Shown here piece by piece: positions 36,929 to 46,109 of a stretch of DNA of 64,000 bases. The stretch is from Eubacteriaceae bacterium CHKCI004. Lineage in GTDB: Bacteria > Bacillota > Clostridia > Lachnospirales > Lachnospiraceae. The notes under the pieces were generated by a model. The model saw only the letters and a list, made by a program, of their open reading frames with translations, ran no database searches and was not told the origin of the DNA. Positions within the stretch are counted from its first letter, which is position 1. Every line of letters begins with the position of its first letter. Location of the stretch: the NCBI GenBank assembly GCA_900016875.1, contig FCNR01000042.1:47213-111212 (forward strand), read 5' to 3'. The position numbers and the translations under genes are program-made.

Positions 36929-36974
36929 AATTGAATGAAAGAAAATTGGTTGAACTTAGTGCAATTTCCATCCT
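36916..36974 (-). pseudogene. 3' relic of a third copy of the small alpha/beta gene
   Basis: The minus strand reads QDGNCTKFNQFSFIQFREY then stop, almost the same as the end of the small protein at 30462-30827 (DGNSIKCSQFTFVQFREY). The rest of the gene is missing; array 2 begins 22 bp upstream. This shows a third small-gene copy that was cut away next to an array. Confidence 0.8.
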
Positions 36975-36995
36975 GAATATTATGCGATAAAACGA

Positions 36996-37252
36996 ATGTC
37001 AATACCCTAATTCGGATAACTCTCATTTCTACTATGAGCAAAAGAACAACAAAAAAAAGACGGAAAAATGTGTCAATACCCTAATTCGGATAACTCTCAT
37101 TTCTACTCAACAGATGTTCAGTTAGTTTAAGGAGGAAAAATGTGTCAATACCCTAATTCGGATAACTCTCATTTCTACTACTATAATGATTTAATTTATT
37201 GTAATGATTATAAATGTGTCAATACCCTAATTCGGATAACTCTCATTTCTAC
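36996..37252 (-). CRISPR. CRISPR array 2: 4 repeats, 3 spacers
   Basis: 37-bp repeats start at 36996, 37070, 37142 and 37216; spacers are 35-37 bp. Plus-strand repeat begins GTGTCAATACCCTAATTC and ends AACTCTCATTTCTAC; the first repeat lacks the leading G. Spacer 2 (37107-37141) ends in a Shine-Dalgarno-like AAGGAGGAAAAAT. The leader is on the right and it is read on the minus strand. Confidence 0.97.
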
Positions 37253-37423
37253 GGTACCCTTCTGAAACCCGCATAAATAAAGGCTCTTCGAGGCCGTTTT
37301 TGCAGGTAATTAACTGAATATTCTGAAAACAAGCTTTTTGAGGCCATTTTTTTGTTTCCCAGAATTTCCTAATAAAGTTTTCCTTGTTTTTATTATTATA
37401 TGAGCATTTCTATAGTATGTCAA
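37253..37423 (-). promoter_or_regulatory. leader and promoter of array 2
   Basis: Minus-strand TTGACA (37423-37418), 17 bp, TATAAT (37400-37395). The conserved leader core continues to the first repeat. This leader is the most diverged of the five upstream of the core (37360-37420) yet keeps both promoter boxes. Confidence 0.88.
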
Positions 37424-37507
37424 TGTATATCCGCAGGAGTTTCGGATCAGAAATTTCTCGCAGAAATTTTTCACAAAGATTATTACTGCCGAAAAATGAT
37501 TTTAGAA

Positions 37508-37560
37508 CAAAAATGGTGTAAAACCAGGTTTCACAGATAATGTTAACTCGGTTTTACACC
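37508..37560 (-). terminator. terminator of the adaptation operon
   Basis: Stem GGTGTAAAACC / GGTTTTACACC (37515-37560) followed on the minus strand by ATTTTTG. It lies just after the stop of the RT-primase gene. The remaining gap to array 2's promoter holds nothing else visible. Confidence 0.75.
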
Positions 37561-37581
37561 GGGGCAGGATTTTGTGAGTAA

Positions 37582-40389
37582 TTATAATTCAATCAGCCAT
37601 TCGTACCCGTTGGCTTTTGGACGACGGACCAGCATTCCTAGTTCGATTTCCAGACAGTCTGTTTGTACATCGTCAAAGATGGAAGATAATTCTTTTTCTA
37701 TTTTTTGAATGTTGTTGTCGAGGTTTCTTTTTTGCTTTTTGTAATCCTGAATCTTGCGGGCAAGTTCAAGAGCCTTTTTATGTATATTGATTTCATCGAT
37801 GACTTTTTGCTTTTTTTCCTGGGTGATGCTGCGGCTGATTGGAAGAGTGATATCGTCCTGTAAATCATTGGAACGGGAGATAGCATGCATAACAGGAGAC
37901 GGATAACAGTTTCGGGTACGCTTGAAAGTGCAGCTGCAGCCGTATTCCGCCGTTATTTTTTTGTACTGTTCTCTCAACTTGATGCAGCTGATAGGCTTTT
38001 CCGGGCATTTGCTGATGAAACGGTCTGTGACATTATACTGATAATTCAGAGTGAACGCCATGACAGTGTGAATAAATTGTTTGCCGTCCTCGCCAAGATG
38101 GGCGAAAACATAAAGGATAGACATTCTTTCAAAATGTGTCAAATATCCAGTTTTTGCGGATTTCTGACACAGATAACGCATCAGATTACATTTCTTCAGT
38201 ACTTCACGCACATTTTCGGATATGTCCGGAAATGCTTCCAGATTTTCATCGACCGTACGCCCAACCCTTTTTTCCTGAAAACCTATATTGGCCGCAAGAA
38301 CTTTTTTTATGGTACTAAGGGGAATTTTTGCCAGAGAATCCAAAAATAGATTCAGGTCTTTCACTTTTACGCCGTCCTCATTGATGAAATAGGAGCGTTC
38401 TCCTGTTTTGGAATGAATACCGTAAGGAAGTTTAATGGCCTGTCCGTATTTTCCAGGTTTGAGTCTGGTCTTGTTTGGAAAATATTCTATACTGATGTCG
38501 CCTTCCTCTGCTAAGGTGAGACGGGCTTCAATCAGGTCGGAAAGCATGTTGATGTATCGTACCGGCAGCCATTCGGTGAAAAAGATCCACACGTGATATC
38601 CCCGGTATCCGGAAAATTCTGCATATCCCTGCATGCCAAAAGAATGCAGCAGCTTCAACACCTGCTGTGCTGCTTCTCCGGTTTTCATGAGATAGGAATG
38701 GAATTCATCAGTATCGCTTCCATATTTCATAATAATCTTTTTGGAAATATCAATATCAATGACCATAAATTTCACTGTGGAATTTGAACGCTGCACATAA
38801 GTTGCCGCTGTACACTCACCAGAGAGATGCTGTCCCACTATTTTTTCTGTCAAAGGAAGAATCTGAAGTTCGTTTTTTCTATGCTGTCCGGCGTCTAAGC
38901 TTTCCAGAGCGTAAATATCTTCTCTTCCCGTGACACTCCTGAGCATACGGTGAGGAGTACTTTTATCCCATATAATATCCTCTTCTGCAGCGGAGCTTAT
39001 GGGATTAATGGCAAATGTATGGGAACAACCCGTTTGCTTTTCTTTTCTATCCATCCAGAATGCCGCTTTCTCATATTGCTGCCCATCAGTATAAAGCTGC
39101 ATCAGTTCTGTCAAAAGCGTCTCATTTTCATGAACCATAATCTGACGATACAGAGGCAGAAGCTCATTTCGGATCGCATCAGGAATTTCTCCGTATTCAT
39201 CCGGGCGATAAATACGATAAAATTGTTCATATTCAAGAAGTTCCAGAGATGGAAGTTCTTTCCGTTTCCAGAAGTCCGACAGATACATAGCGATATCTTT
39301 GTATATATTATCTGTTTGCGGACGGAGATTTACCAGCTTCTGCAGTTTTGTTTCCTCATTTTCTGACAACCGAATCAGTGTTACATATTCAAAAATGGAA
39401 ATGTGTCGTCGCTCTTCCCGGAAGTACTGTTCCCATCCTCCGATGATTTCCGCTGCCTTTTTCATCTTCTCTTCCAGTTCGGCGTCCGAAGTAAGCCAGA
39501 TTGTTTCCAGTTTATTTTCCAGGGATTGTTCCGCTTTTGCCGGAATGGCTTTACCTTTTCCTGAAAGATGATATCCAAGAAAATCTACTCCTGAATCTAT
39601 ATCAGTAAGAATCTGTTTGTTTTCATTAATTTCCAGCCCATAACATTGCAGCTTCATTTTGATTTTTCTCAGAAGAAGCATCATGGAATCTTTATCCTTT
39701 CCAAGCAGGAGCATATCATCGGAATACCGGATAAAAAAAATATCTTTTTCCGACAGCCAACGATCAAAGTCCATCAGATACACATTAGATAATATGGGAG
39801 AGATGCCGGAACCCTGATGAATGCCCCGGGATTTTTCTTCAAGTTCCCCGGAGTCAGCAAGAGAGACATTTTGTACATCTTTTCGAATTAACTGTAAAAC
39901 ATCCTCTTCCCTGATTTTTCTTTGAAGTATTTTTTCCAGTATGGACCACTGAATTCTGTCAAAAAACTTTGTAATATCCAGCTTTAATATTACTTTCCAC
40001 TTTCCCATCTGCATCTGCTCTGAGATTAAATCGATGGCCTGCAAAGCAGACTTTCCATTGCGGTAGGCAAAGGTCCCTGTTACAAAATATGAATCATAAA
40101 GTCTTGCCAATTCCGATGCAACGGATTGCTGCACCACTTTATCCCGCATAGAATACAGAGCGATTTCCCGGGCTTTTTCTCCTTTATACAACATGATTTT
40201 TTTCACCGGAACCGGCTGATACCTGTGTTCTTTTAAATCCAGATTCAGCTGCTTTAATTCCTCCCGGTGATTAGCTTCAAATTGTTCGAAAGTAATATTA
40301 TCCGCTCCTGCTGCCGGTTTATTTTTTCTCACTTTCTGCCACGCTGTCATCAATTTTTGTATATCAATGATTTTTGTATATAACCCCAT
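37582..40389 (-). CDS. CRISPR-associated reverse transcriptase-primase fusion (RT-CAPP)
   Basis: About 935 residues. Residues 1-300 are a group II-intron-like reverse transcriptase: LKLDITKFFDRIQ (catalytic Asp138), GIHQGSGISPILSN, FIRYSDDMLLLG (YSDD at 222-225) and VDFLGYHLSGKG. Residues about 310-520 are a helical linker. Residues about 525-700 form an archaeo-eukaryotic primase domain: VIDIDIS (metal Asp545/Asp547), FSGYRGYHVWIFF (His599) and KYGQAIKLPYGIH. The C-terminal part has Cys residues (KCPEKPISC, CSC, NCYPSP). It would copy RNA into DNA and/or fill gaps to make spacers for Cas1-Cas2. AGGAGGAGAATCT before ATG 40389 fixes the start. No Cas1 or Cas6 is fused. Confidence 0.88.
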   Translation of the reverse strand: MGLYTKIIDIQKLMTAWQKVRKNKPAAGADNITFEQFEANHREELKQLNLDLKEHRYQPVPVKKIMLYKGEKAREIALYSMRDKVVQQSVASELARLYDSYFVTGTFAYRNGKSALQAIDLISEQMQMGKWKVILKLDITKFFDRIQWSILEKILQRKIREEDVLQLIRKDVQNVSLADSGELEEKSRGIHQGSGISPILSNVYLMDFDRWLSEKDIFFIRYSDDMLLLGKDKDSMMLLLRKIKMKLQCYGLEINENKQILTDIDSGVDFLGYHLSGKGKAIPAKAEQSLENKLETIWLTSDAELEEKMKKAAEIIGGWEQYFREERRHISIFEYVTLIRLSENEETKLQKLVNLRPQTDNIYKDIAMYLSDFWKRKELPSLELLEYEQFYRIYRPDEYGEIPDAIRNELLPLYRQIMVHENETLLTELMQLYTDGQQYEKAAFWMDRKEKQTGCSHTFAINPISSAAEEDIIWDKSTPHRMLRSVTGREDIYALESLDAGQHRKNELQILPLTEKIVGQHLSGECTAATYVQRSNSTVKFMVIDIDISKKIIMKYGSDTDEFHSYLMKTGEAAQQVLKLLHSFGMQGYAEFSGYRGYHVWIFFTEWLPVRYINMLSDLIEARLTLAEEGDISIEYFPNKTRLKPGKYGQAIKLPYGIHSKTGERSYFINEDGVKVKDLNLFLDSLAKIPLSTIKKVLAANIGFQEKRVGRTVDENLEAFPDISENVREVLKKCNLMRYLCQKSAKTGYLTHFERMSILYVFAHLGEDGKQFIHTVMAFTLNYQYNVTDRFISKCPEKPISCIKLREQYKKITAEYGCSCTFKRTRNCYPSPVMHAISRSNDLQDDITLPISRSITQEKKQKVIDEINIHKKALELARKIQDYKKQKRNLDNNIQKIEKELSSIFDDVQTDCLEIELGMLVRRPKANGYEWLIEL

Positions 40390-40457
40390 AGATTCTCCTC
40401 CTGCTTTCTTCTTCATTAAATAGTAAGGCATTTTATTCAGCATTTGCAATATCTCTT

Positions 40458-40742
40458 CTATATAATAAATATATCTTCCTCTGCTTCATCTTCGTTTTTC
40501 TGCATTTCTCCGATTACCTGAATTTTTTTCTCACATTTCCCGCAGAGGTCATAAATGCGTATTCCTGCATCTTCACTACCGGTCAGATGATTCGACAGTT
40601 CATTTCTTAGTCTTTGAAAATGTTTTTCGGAAATTTCACATTCAAAAACGCTGTACTGCACTCGTCGTCCATAGCCTTCCAGTAATTTTGCGATCTTATT
40701 ACGCAACCGGTCGCTGCTGATATCATAGCTGACAATGTACAT
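40458..40742 (-). CDS. cas2: Cas2
   Basis: About 94 residues with a ferredoxin-like fold, MYIVSYDISSDRLRNKIAKLL carrying the Asp at the end of strand 1, and RVQYSVFECEIS. Cas2 dimers bridge two Cas1 dimers during spacer integration. It follows cas1 directly and precedes the RT-primase gene, forming one adaptation operon. I chose the ATG at 40742; an in-frame ATG upstream would overlap cas1. Confidence 0.95.
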   Translation of the reverse strand: MYIVSYDISSDRLRNKIAKLLEGYGRRVQYSVFECEISEKHFQRLRNELSNHLTGSEDAGIRIYDLCGKCEKKIQVIGEMQKNEDEAEEDIFII

Positions 40743-40743
40743 C

Positions 40744-41736
40744 TTATTCTTCCTTCCATCGATACGGCACATAGTTTTCTTTCTGTAAAATGGATCTTTT
40801 CAGTTCGGCTGTCTGTCTGCGAATGATATTCCGAAATGATTTTTCACCGGAGGCTGTATTTCTTCCGTCCATCCATTTTTCATATTCTACACAAAATTTT
40901 CGAAATCCATCTTCATTGAGAATAACTCCTCCGCTTTCAGGGAAATCAAAATCATATTTTCCAATAATTCTTTTGTTGAAAAGCAGCATCACCAGCCGGT
41001 CTGCCACAGGCTGGCGAAACTCTTCCATCACATCCAGAGCAAGAGATTTTCTTCCATATCGTATGCCATGGAGAAACCCCAGATAAGTCTCGAATGATTC
41101 CGCATCCAGCGCGCTGCAGACTTCTTTAGTTAAGAAAGTATATGTCAGACTGATTATCACATTGACTGGATCTTTTGGAGGTCGCCGATTCCTCCCGGAA
41201 AATGTAAAGTCACATTTCAGCATATGACCAAACGCGCTGAAATAAATATTGCTGCAGATTCCTTCAATACCCAGAATTTCATTGGATGTATTTTTTTCAG
41301 GTAACAGAGACAGATAGTGTTCCAGTTTTACCACATCCCTTTTCCAGTCATAGGCGCTGCCATTCCAGCGATGACGTCGAATCAAATTAATCTGATTATG
41401 AATTTTATTATCTATGATTGTTTTTGCCATATTCATCCGCCGTTCCATCTGGAGATAAAATCCATACTGTTCAAATCGAAGAAAAATATTCTTCGATGAT
41501 TCTGCTGCCATCCTTCCCAGATATTCCCCGGAATAAGAGAAAAAATGTACGTCTTTTCCATTTCTCATCAGCGTCTGCAAAGCCTGTGATGTAATCTGAA
41601 CATTTCCAATTACAGAAACAGTATCAATTTTAATCAGCGGAATTTTAAATATCTGCTTTCCTCCTTTTGTCACCACAATGCATTCCCCCTGTTTCTGCAC
41701 GTTGGCTCCCTGTTCTTTAATATATAAAACAGCCAT
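40744..41736 (-). CDS. cas1: Cas1 integrase
   Basis: About 330 residues. The metal-binding residues are visible: Glu in ILGIEGICSNIYF, His in YLGFLHGIRYGRKSLALD, and the following acidic residues DVMEEFRQ. The N-terminal beta domain contains IKIDTVSVIGNVQITSQAL. Cas1 inserts new spacers at the leader end of arrays; the partner RT-primase suggests a route from RNA. ATG 41736 lies just after the stop of the upstream TIGR02710-type gene. Confidence 0.96.
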   Translation of the reverse strand: MAVLYIKEQGANVQKQGECIVVTKGGKQIFKIPLIKIDTVSVIGNVQITSQALQTLMRNGKDVHFFSYSGEYLGRMAAESSKNIFLRFEQYGFYLQMERRMNMAKTIIDNKIHNQINLIRRHRWNGSAYDWKRDVVKLEHYLSLLPEKNTSNEILGIEGICSNIYFSAFGHMLKCDFTFSGRNRRPPKDPVNVIISLTYTFLTKEVCSALDAESFETYLGFLHGIRYGRKSLALDVMEEFRQPVADRLVMLLFNKRIIGKYDFDFPESGGVILNEDGFRKFCVEYEKWMDGRNTASGEKSFRNIIRRQTAELKRSILQKENYVPYRWKEE

Positions 41737-41737
41737 T

Positions 41738-43300
41738 TTACCGTCCGCTTCCTTTGGCATAGTAACGGGAATTCATAGGATTAAGCCATACCATATCCTG
41801 GCAATATGATTCATAATCAATTTTTTCAATCTGACAAAATACCTGAAACATATCCAGGACAAATTCTTTAAATTTCCGAAAATCTGAATAACTGACCGGT
41901 CCAAGTCCGTGGGCAAAGATAGAATTATTGCGCAGATATACCTTTGAACGGATCTGTTTCAACCTGCCAATCCCCTGATTTTTTGTTTCACACACAACAG
42001 GATCCCCCAGTGCATAAAGAAGGATGAAGCCTTCCAGCAGAGAAATCTGTTCCGGAAGATAATCACTGCCTTTTCTACGGAAAAGTTGTTCTTTGATATT
42101 GGCAACCGTTTCTTTCAGTTTATCCAACTGTTCTTTTGGAGTTAGTCCAACCATCTCCGGCGTCTGTGATGGGTTATATTTGATTTCCAGATATTCAGCT
42201 TTTGATATATTGATGTTATATCCGGAGAGTCTGCGTTGTTCCATCATCTCCAGAAGTCGATATAACAGCAAAGTTGACATATCGTACTTCTCCTGTTTTT
42301 CCCGAACCAGAGCATTCTGGAGCATGGTAAACATTAACGCGGTAATTACAGGCGGATTGGTCAGGATTTTCTGATTTTCTTTTGCACTTACCAACGAAGG
42401 AATCTCTTTAAGGCGACCCAGAATGACCTCTTGTTTCTGCAAAGTATCAAAAAAATCCATCAACAGAAATTTCCCGTGAGTCATTCTGTCCCTCTTCAAC
42501 TGTCGATTTAACTGTCTCATGGATTCATAGGCAGGAATAAAATCCAATGCATCCCAGGACTCATAAGCACTGGCCAGCAAATAGACAAAATTCAGCTCCT
42601 GTCGGTTCCCCGGATCCGGAATCATCTCTTTTAAAACAGCCAATTTTTCCTGTGCACCGGCATAATTATATTCAGCAAATAGGTTCAGAGCTTTTTCAAT
42701 CTCCAAATCACCAAAAACTGTCAGCGGATTAGTAATATAAAATAATGTTTCAGAACCTGGTCTCGGTTTGCGGAAATCCACAAGATAATCGTTAGTACCT
42801 ACATAGACCATCTGTACGTTAATCATCGCTCCCGCCATGGCTGACGCTACCGACATAGCTTTAGTTCCGCCGGTAAAATCTATGTACATTTTCTCTGGCC
42901 TGTCCCATTTCAAATAGCTTCGTTTGATTTCCTGATAAATTTCCAATGGACTGGTTTCACTGACCCGGCTCTTTTCATAGGAATCCGGAGTGATACTGCA
43001 ATGACTGACCACTTTATTTAAAATGATTTCTGATTTTTCCGTATAAAGGAACAATATTTTTTTTGGATGTAGCAGAGTAATATTCAGAACAATTGGCTCA
43101 TAAGAAGTCCCTACAGATACAACAAGATAATCCACTTTTTCAAAAACTTCGCTGCGGTTTCTTTTTACATAATCCTCTTCAATCAGCGTCATCAGATTGG
43201 AATCATAAAATTCTTCCGCCAATTTTCGCTGTTCAAAGGTTTTTCGTTCCAACTGCATCCATTCCTGTGTTACTTTTTCTAACTTTCTGCTCTTTGCCAT
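41738..43300 (-). CDS. TIGR02710-type CARF-HEPN protein
   Basis: About 520 residues. The N-terminal CARF-type Rossmann domain has VDYLVVSVGTSYEPIVLNI and the ligand-site segment YIDFTGGTKAMSVA; a helical middle is followed by a C-terminal HEPN domain with R457-NNSIFA-H464 (RX6H). Likely a cyclic-oligoadenylate-activated nuclease. It differs clearly from the two TM1812-like proteins (no DxQGG loop), so the island may have two effector families. It heads the cas1-cas2-RT operon. GGGAGAAAAAT before ATG 43300 supports the start. Confidence 0.82.
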   Translation of the reverse strand: MAKSRKLEKVTQEWMQLERKTFEQRKLAEEFYDSNLMTLIEEDYVKRNRSEVFEKVDYLVVSVGTSYEPIVLNITLLHPKKILFLYTEKSEIILNKVVSHCSITPDSYEKSRVSETSPLEIYQEIKRSYLKWDRPEKMYIDFTGGTKAMSVASAMAGAMINVQMVYVGTNDYLVDFRKPRPGSETLFYITNPLTVFGDLEIEKALNLFAEYNYAGAQEKLAVLKEMIPDPGNRQELNFVYLLASAYESWDALDFIPAYESMRQLNRQLKRDRMTHGKFLLMDFFDTLQKQEVILGRLKEIPSLVSAKENQKILTNPPVITALMFTMLQNALVREKQEKYDMSTLLLYRLLEMMEQRRLSGYNINISKAEYLEIKYNPSQTPEMVGLTPKEQLDKLKETVANIKEQLFRRKGSDYLPEQISLLEGFILLYALGDPVVCETKNQGIGRLKQIRSKVYLRNNSIFAHGLGPVSYSDFRKFKEFVLDMFQVFCQIEKIDYESYCQDMVWLNPMNSRYYAKGSGR

Positions 43301-43587
43301 ATTTTTCTCCCTTTCCAAAAAAATATATAACGTGTTCCGAATTTCTTGTTCATTTCAATGTTGCTTGCGTCTTTTTTGTAACTTCTTTTTATATTACTTT
43401 TTATCCATCATTTTTTCATTAATTGCTTATGCACGTTATCCATTTTTTAAATCTCCTTTCAGAAATTGATTTTTTATCATTATATACTTTGTCAAACCCC
43501 TATTTTTCGAACATCTCCTTTTATTGCCTTCTGTGAAAGATTAATTAGAGCATTACAGAATAATTCTTTACATCTTTTCTTTTAAAT

Positions 43588-43629
43588 AAAAAAAACTCTT
43601 GAAAATTCCCACTAGAAGAATTTCAAGAG
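43588..43629 (-). terminator. terminator between array 3 and the adaptation operon
   Basis: CTCTTGAAAATTC / GAATTTCAAGAG hairpin (43596-43629) followed on the minus strand by a T-run. It ends the array 3 transcript before the TIGR02710 gene. The rest of 43301-43728 has no gene; it should hold the promoter of the adaptation operon. Confidence 0.75.
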
Positions 43630-43728
43630 CATACAAATATAAGCAGTTTTTCTTTTGTTATAAAAACTATTTTCGCAAATATTAAATTTTACATTAATTT
43701 TAATTATTACAGTAGTAACGATAATTGA

Positions 43729-44574
43729 GCATCAATACCCTAATTCGGATAACATTCATTTCTACGCAAAAAAAATATTAGAAAATAACTACGCTGAAAT
43801 TGTGTCAATACCCTAAATCGGATAACATTCATTTCTACAAAGAAGAAAAGAACTTTGTATGGGGCGAAGGACAGGGTGTCAATACCCTAAATCGGATAAC
43901 ATTCATTTCTACGGAATGTCAATTTCTTTCAACAAATTAGAAGAAACAGGTGTCAATACCCTAAATCGGATAACATTCATTTCTACATTCTAACGCAAAA
44001 CGGAAAAAACCACACTATAAAGGTGTCAATACCCTAAATCGGATAACATTCATTTCTACGTTACTGGTATTTATACGCCAAAGATTGGACTTAAAGGTGT
44101 CAATACCCTAAATCGGATAACATTCATTTCTACTTAAAGCTGGACGGATGATCGAATCGGCTTTATTAACAGTGTCAATACCCTAAATCGGATAACATTC
44201 ATTTCTACCACTTAAAACCAATCTTTGGAACAGTAGTTGGACTGTGTCAATACCCTAAATCGGATAACATTCATTTCTACGTTTTCGGATTATAATTGGG
44301 AACTCTTCTAAAGATAGTGTGTCAATACCCTAAATCGGATAACATTCATTTCTACTATGAAGAAAGTCATTTTTGTAGGAGTAGTTGTTGGGTGTCAATA
44401 CCCTAAATCGGATAACATTCATTTCTACCAAATAAAATACTATTTTAGGAGGACTTCATTATGAAGTGTCAATACCCTAAATCGGATAACATTCATTTCT
44501 ACATCCAACTACGGAAAGTAGTCTTGCACAGAGTTATGTGTCAATACCCTAAATCGGATAACATTCATTTCTAC
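43729..44574 (-). CRISPR. CRISPR array 3: 12 repeats, 11 spacers
   Basis: 37-bp repeats start at 43729, 43802, 43876, 43950, 44023, 44097, 44172, 44244, 44319, 44392, 44466 and 44538; spacers are 35-38 bp. Plus-strand repeat begins GTGTCAATACCCTAAATC and ends AACATTCATTTCTAC. The first (leader-distal) repeat starts GCATCAAT and carries the AATTCGG variant. This is the longest array. Spacers 44356-44391 and 44429-44465 contain ATG start regions in plus-strand sense. Confidence 0.98.
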
Positions 44575-44749
44575 GGTACCCTTCTGAAACCCGCATAAAT
44601 AAAGGCTCTGCGAGGCCATTTTTGCATGTAATTAACTGAATATTCTGAAAACAAGCTTTTTGAGGCCATTTTTTTGTTTCCTAGAATTTTACAAATACAT
44701 GTGAAATATTTTCTATTTTTATTATATTGTCCATGACCTTCTATGTCAA
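44575..44749 (-). promoter_or_regulatory. leader and promoter of array 3
   Basis: Minus-strand TTGACA (44749-44744), 17 bp, TATAAT (44726-44721). Leader elements GAGGCCATTTTT (plus-strand) occur at 44612 and 44662, 50 bp apart. Right of the promoter, 44750-44903 holds no gene; it resembles the stretch 48275-48486 at the end of cas6. Confidence 0.9.
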
Positions 44750-44903
44750 TCTATTTTTCAGGAAATTTATTAAATAATTGCCTGATATTAAGCAAAAGAA
44801 TTATATCAGGAACTTTATGAAGAACTAAAATAGTGTTAACATAGTTTAAGATATTTGTGGCATTTCTAACATTTTATCAAAAATACCGCAGGATATCTTT
44901 AAT

Positions 44904-46109
44904 TTAAAATATATCGTAAAGAGTAAATCGTTTCTCTTGATAATTTCTTAACCGTCTTTTGGCTGATCGATAAACTTTTTGCGCCAGTTCTTTCGGTTCC
45001 AATACCACCAGAGAAGAGCCATATTGGTATAACCAGGAACGGAAATCATTTAGCCCTATGATATCGTCTTCATAATAATAGTAACTGCCTTCCGCGTAAA
45101 ATTTTTTATGTATTCTCCGGTCTACATCCGCACGGATTTTATTAAGAATATTATGTGTGTTTGCATCAATCCGAATCTTCACATGTACCGGCGGCTTATC
45201 GATATCAGTTAAATCCATTCCCCACAGATAATCAAATTGTTTGAATATCTGTTCCCTTTCCTCTGACACGGACTGGTCCACAGATAATATTTCTATTCTA
45301 TTCATTCTGTCCAGACGATAGGCTGAAATGCTATGCCAGTTGTTCCCGGTAATACAGTACATATGACCATTGGACAAATTATGATACAACAGTCTTGGAC
45401 TAATGGTTTTCTGTTTCTCGTGATAATTTCTATCTGTATAATGAAATGTAATCATTTTATTAAATTCAATGGCTGCCTGTATTTCCTGTCTTTTCTTTTC
45501 GTCGAACCGGACAATTGGAGAAAGAGCGTTTTCCTTTATGAAAACCGCGTCGGTGAGCACATCCTGGTTGCAGACTATCTCCACATTGCCGGTCAGCTGC
45601 TGAAATAAATATGACAGAAGAACTGATTCTCTTTCTGTCGTGAAAAAAATATATTGTTCATTTTCTTTAGATTTTTTTAAACCTCCCAGACCTTCCGGAT
45701 CCATAACCACAATCGTATCATCTGTAAATTTTCCTTCGTCAAAAAATTCTTTTGCAAGATAGCTTTTATCCGCTATTTCTTCTATTGCTGTTTCCTGTGC
45801 CTGTTCTTTTCTACTCCCTGATGAAAAAACAGCTTCCCTTTTTGCTTCACTGATAATATTCTTACGTTCCTTTTCTTTTTCCGATGAGGATTTATAACAC
45901 CATAAATAAGGTTTTAACTGAGGGTTCTTTATGAGTACCTCCATATCTTTACGGATAACACTGGCCGGAAGCCCCAGCGCTTTGCTGATTTCCTTTACGG
46001 AAGGATTCAGAACTCGCGTATCAACAAAATTTCCCGGATAATAATTGGATGAAACAATCATTATCGCGATAATCGCTGACAACCGGTCCATACTATTGTG
46101 ATAATTCAT
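44904..46109 (-). CDS. WYL-domain regulator 1
   Basis: 401 residues: a degenerate N-terminal winged helix (SVKEISKALGLPASVIRKDM), a long charged linker, then a WYL domain (about 215-300) where MITFHYTDRNYHEKQKTISP and YCITGNNWHSISAYRLDRM are visible. A C-terminal WCX-like region ends WLYQYGSSLVVLEPKE. WYL proteins bind nucleic acid or nucleotide ligands and often control CRISPR operons. It overlaps the upstream WYL gene by 17 bp, so the two are co-transcribed. Confidence 0.85.
   Translation of the reverse strand: MNYHNSMDRLSAIIAIMIVSSNYYPGNFVDTRVLNPSVKEISKALGLPASVIRKDMEVLIKNPQLKPYLWCYKSSSEKEKERKNIISEAKREAVFSSGSRKEQAQETAIEEIADKSYLAKEFFDEGKFTDDTIVVMDPEGLGGLKKSKENEQYIFFTTERESVLLSYLFQQLTGNVEIVCNQDVLTDAVFIKENALSPIVRFDEKKRQEIQAAIEFNKMITFHYTDRNYHEKQKTISPRLLYHNLSNGHMYCITGNNWHSISAYRLDRMNRIEILSVDQSVSEEREQIFKQFDYLWGMDLTDIDKPPVHVKIRIDANTHNILNKIRADVDRRIHKKFYAEGSYYYYEDDIIGLNDFRSWLYQYGSSLVVLEPKELAQKVYRSAKRRLRNYQEKRFTLYDIF

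Larger units (their letters stand above)
36829..36974. repeat. duplicated segment, copy of 30371-30516
   Basis: About 146 bp, recognisably the same as 30371-30516 (shared CAATCTGTCTGATTTTACAT-like core, then A-rich tract, hairpin and end of the small gene). The two copies lie 6.5 kb apart in the same orientation, flanking the TIR / small gene / CARF-HEPN / dead Cas10 / array 1 block. Confidence 0.8.
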
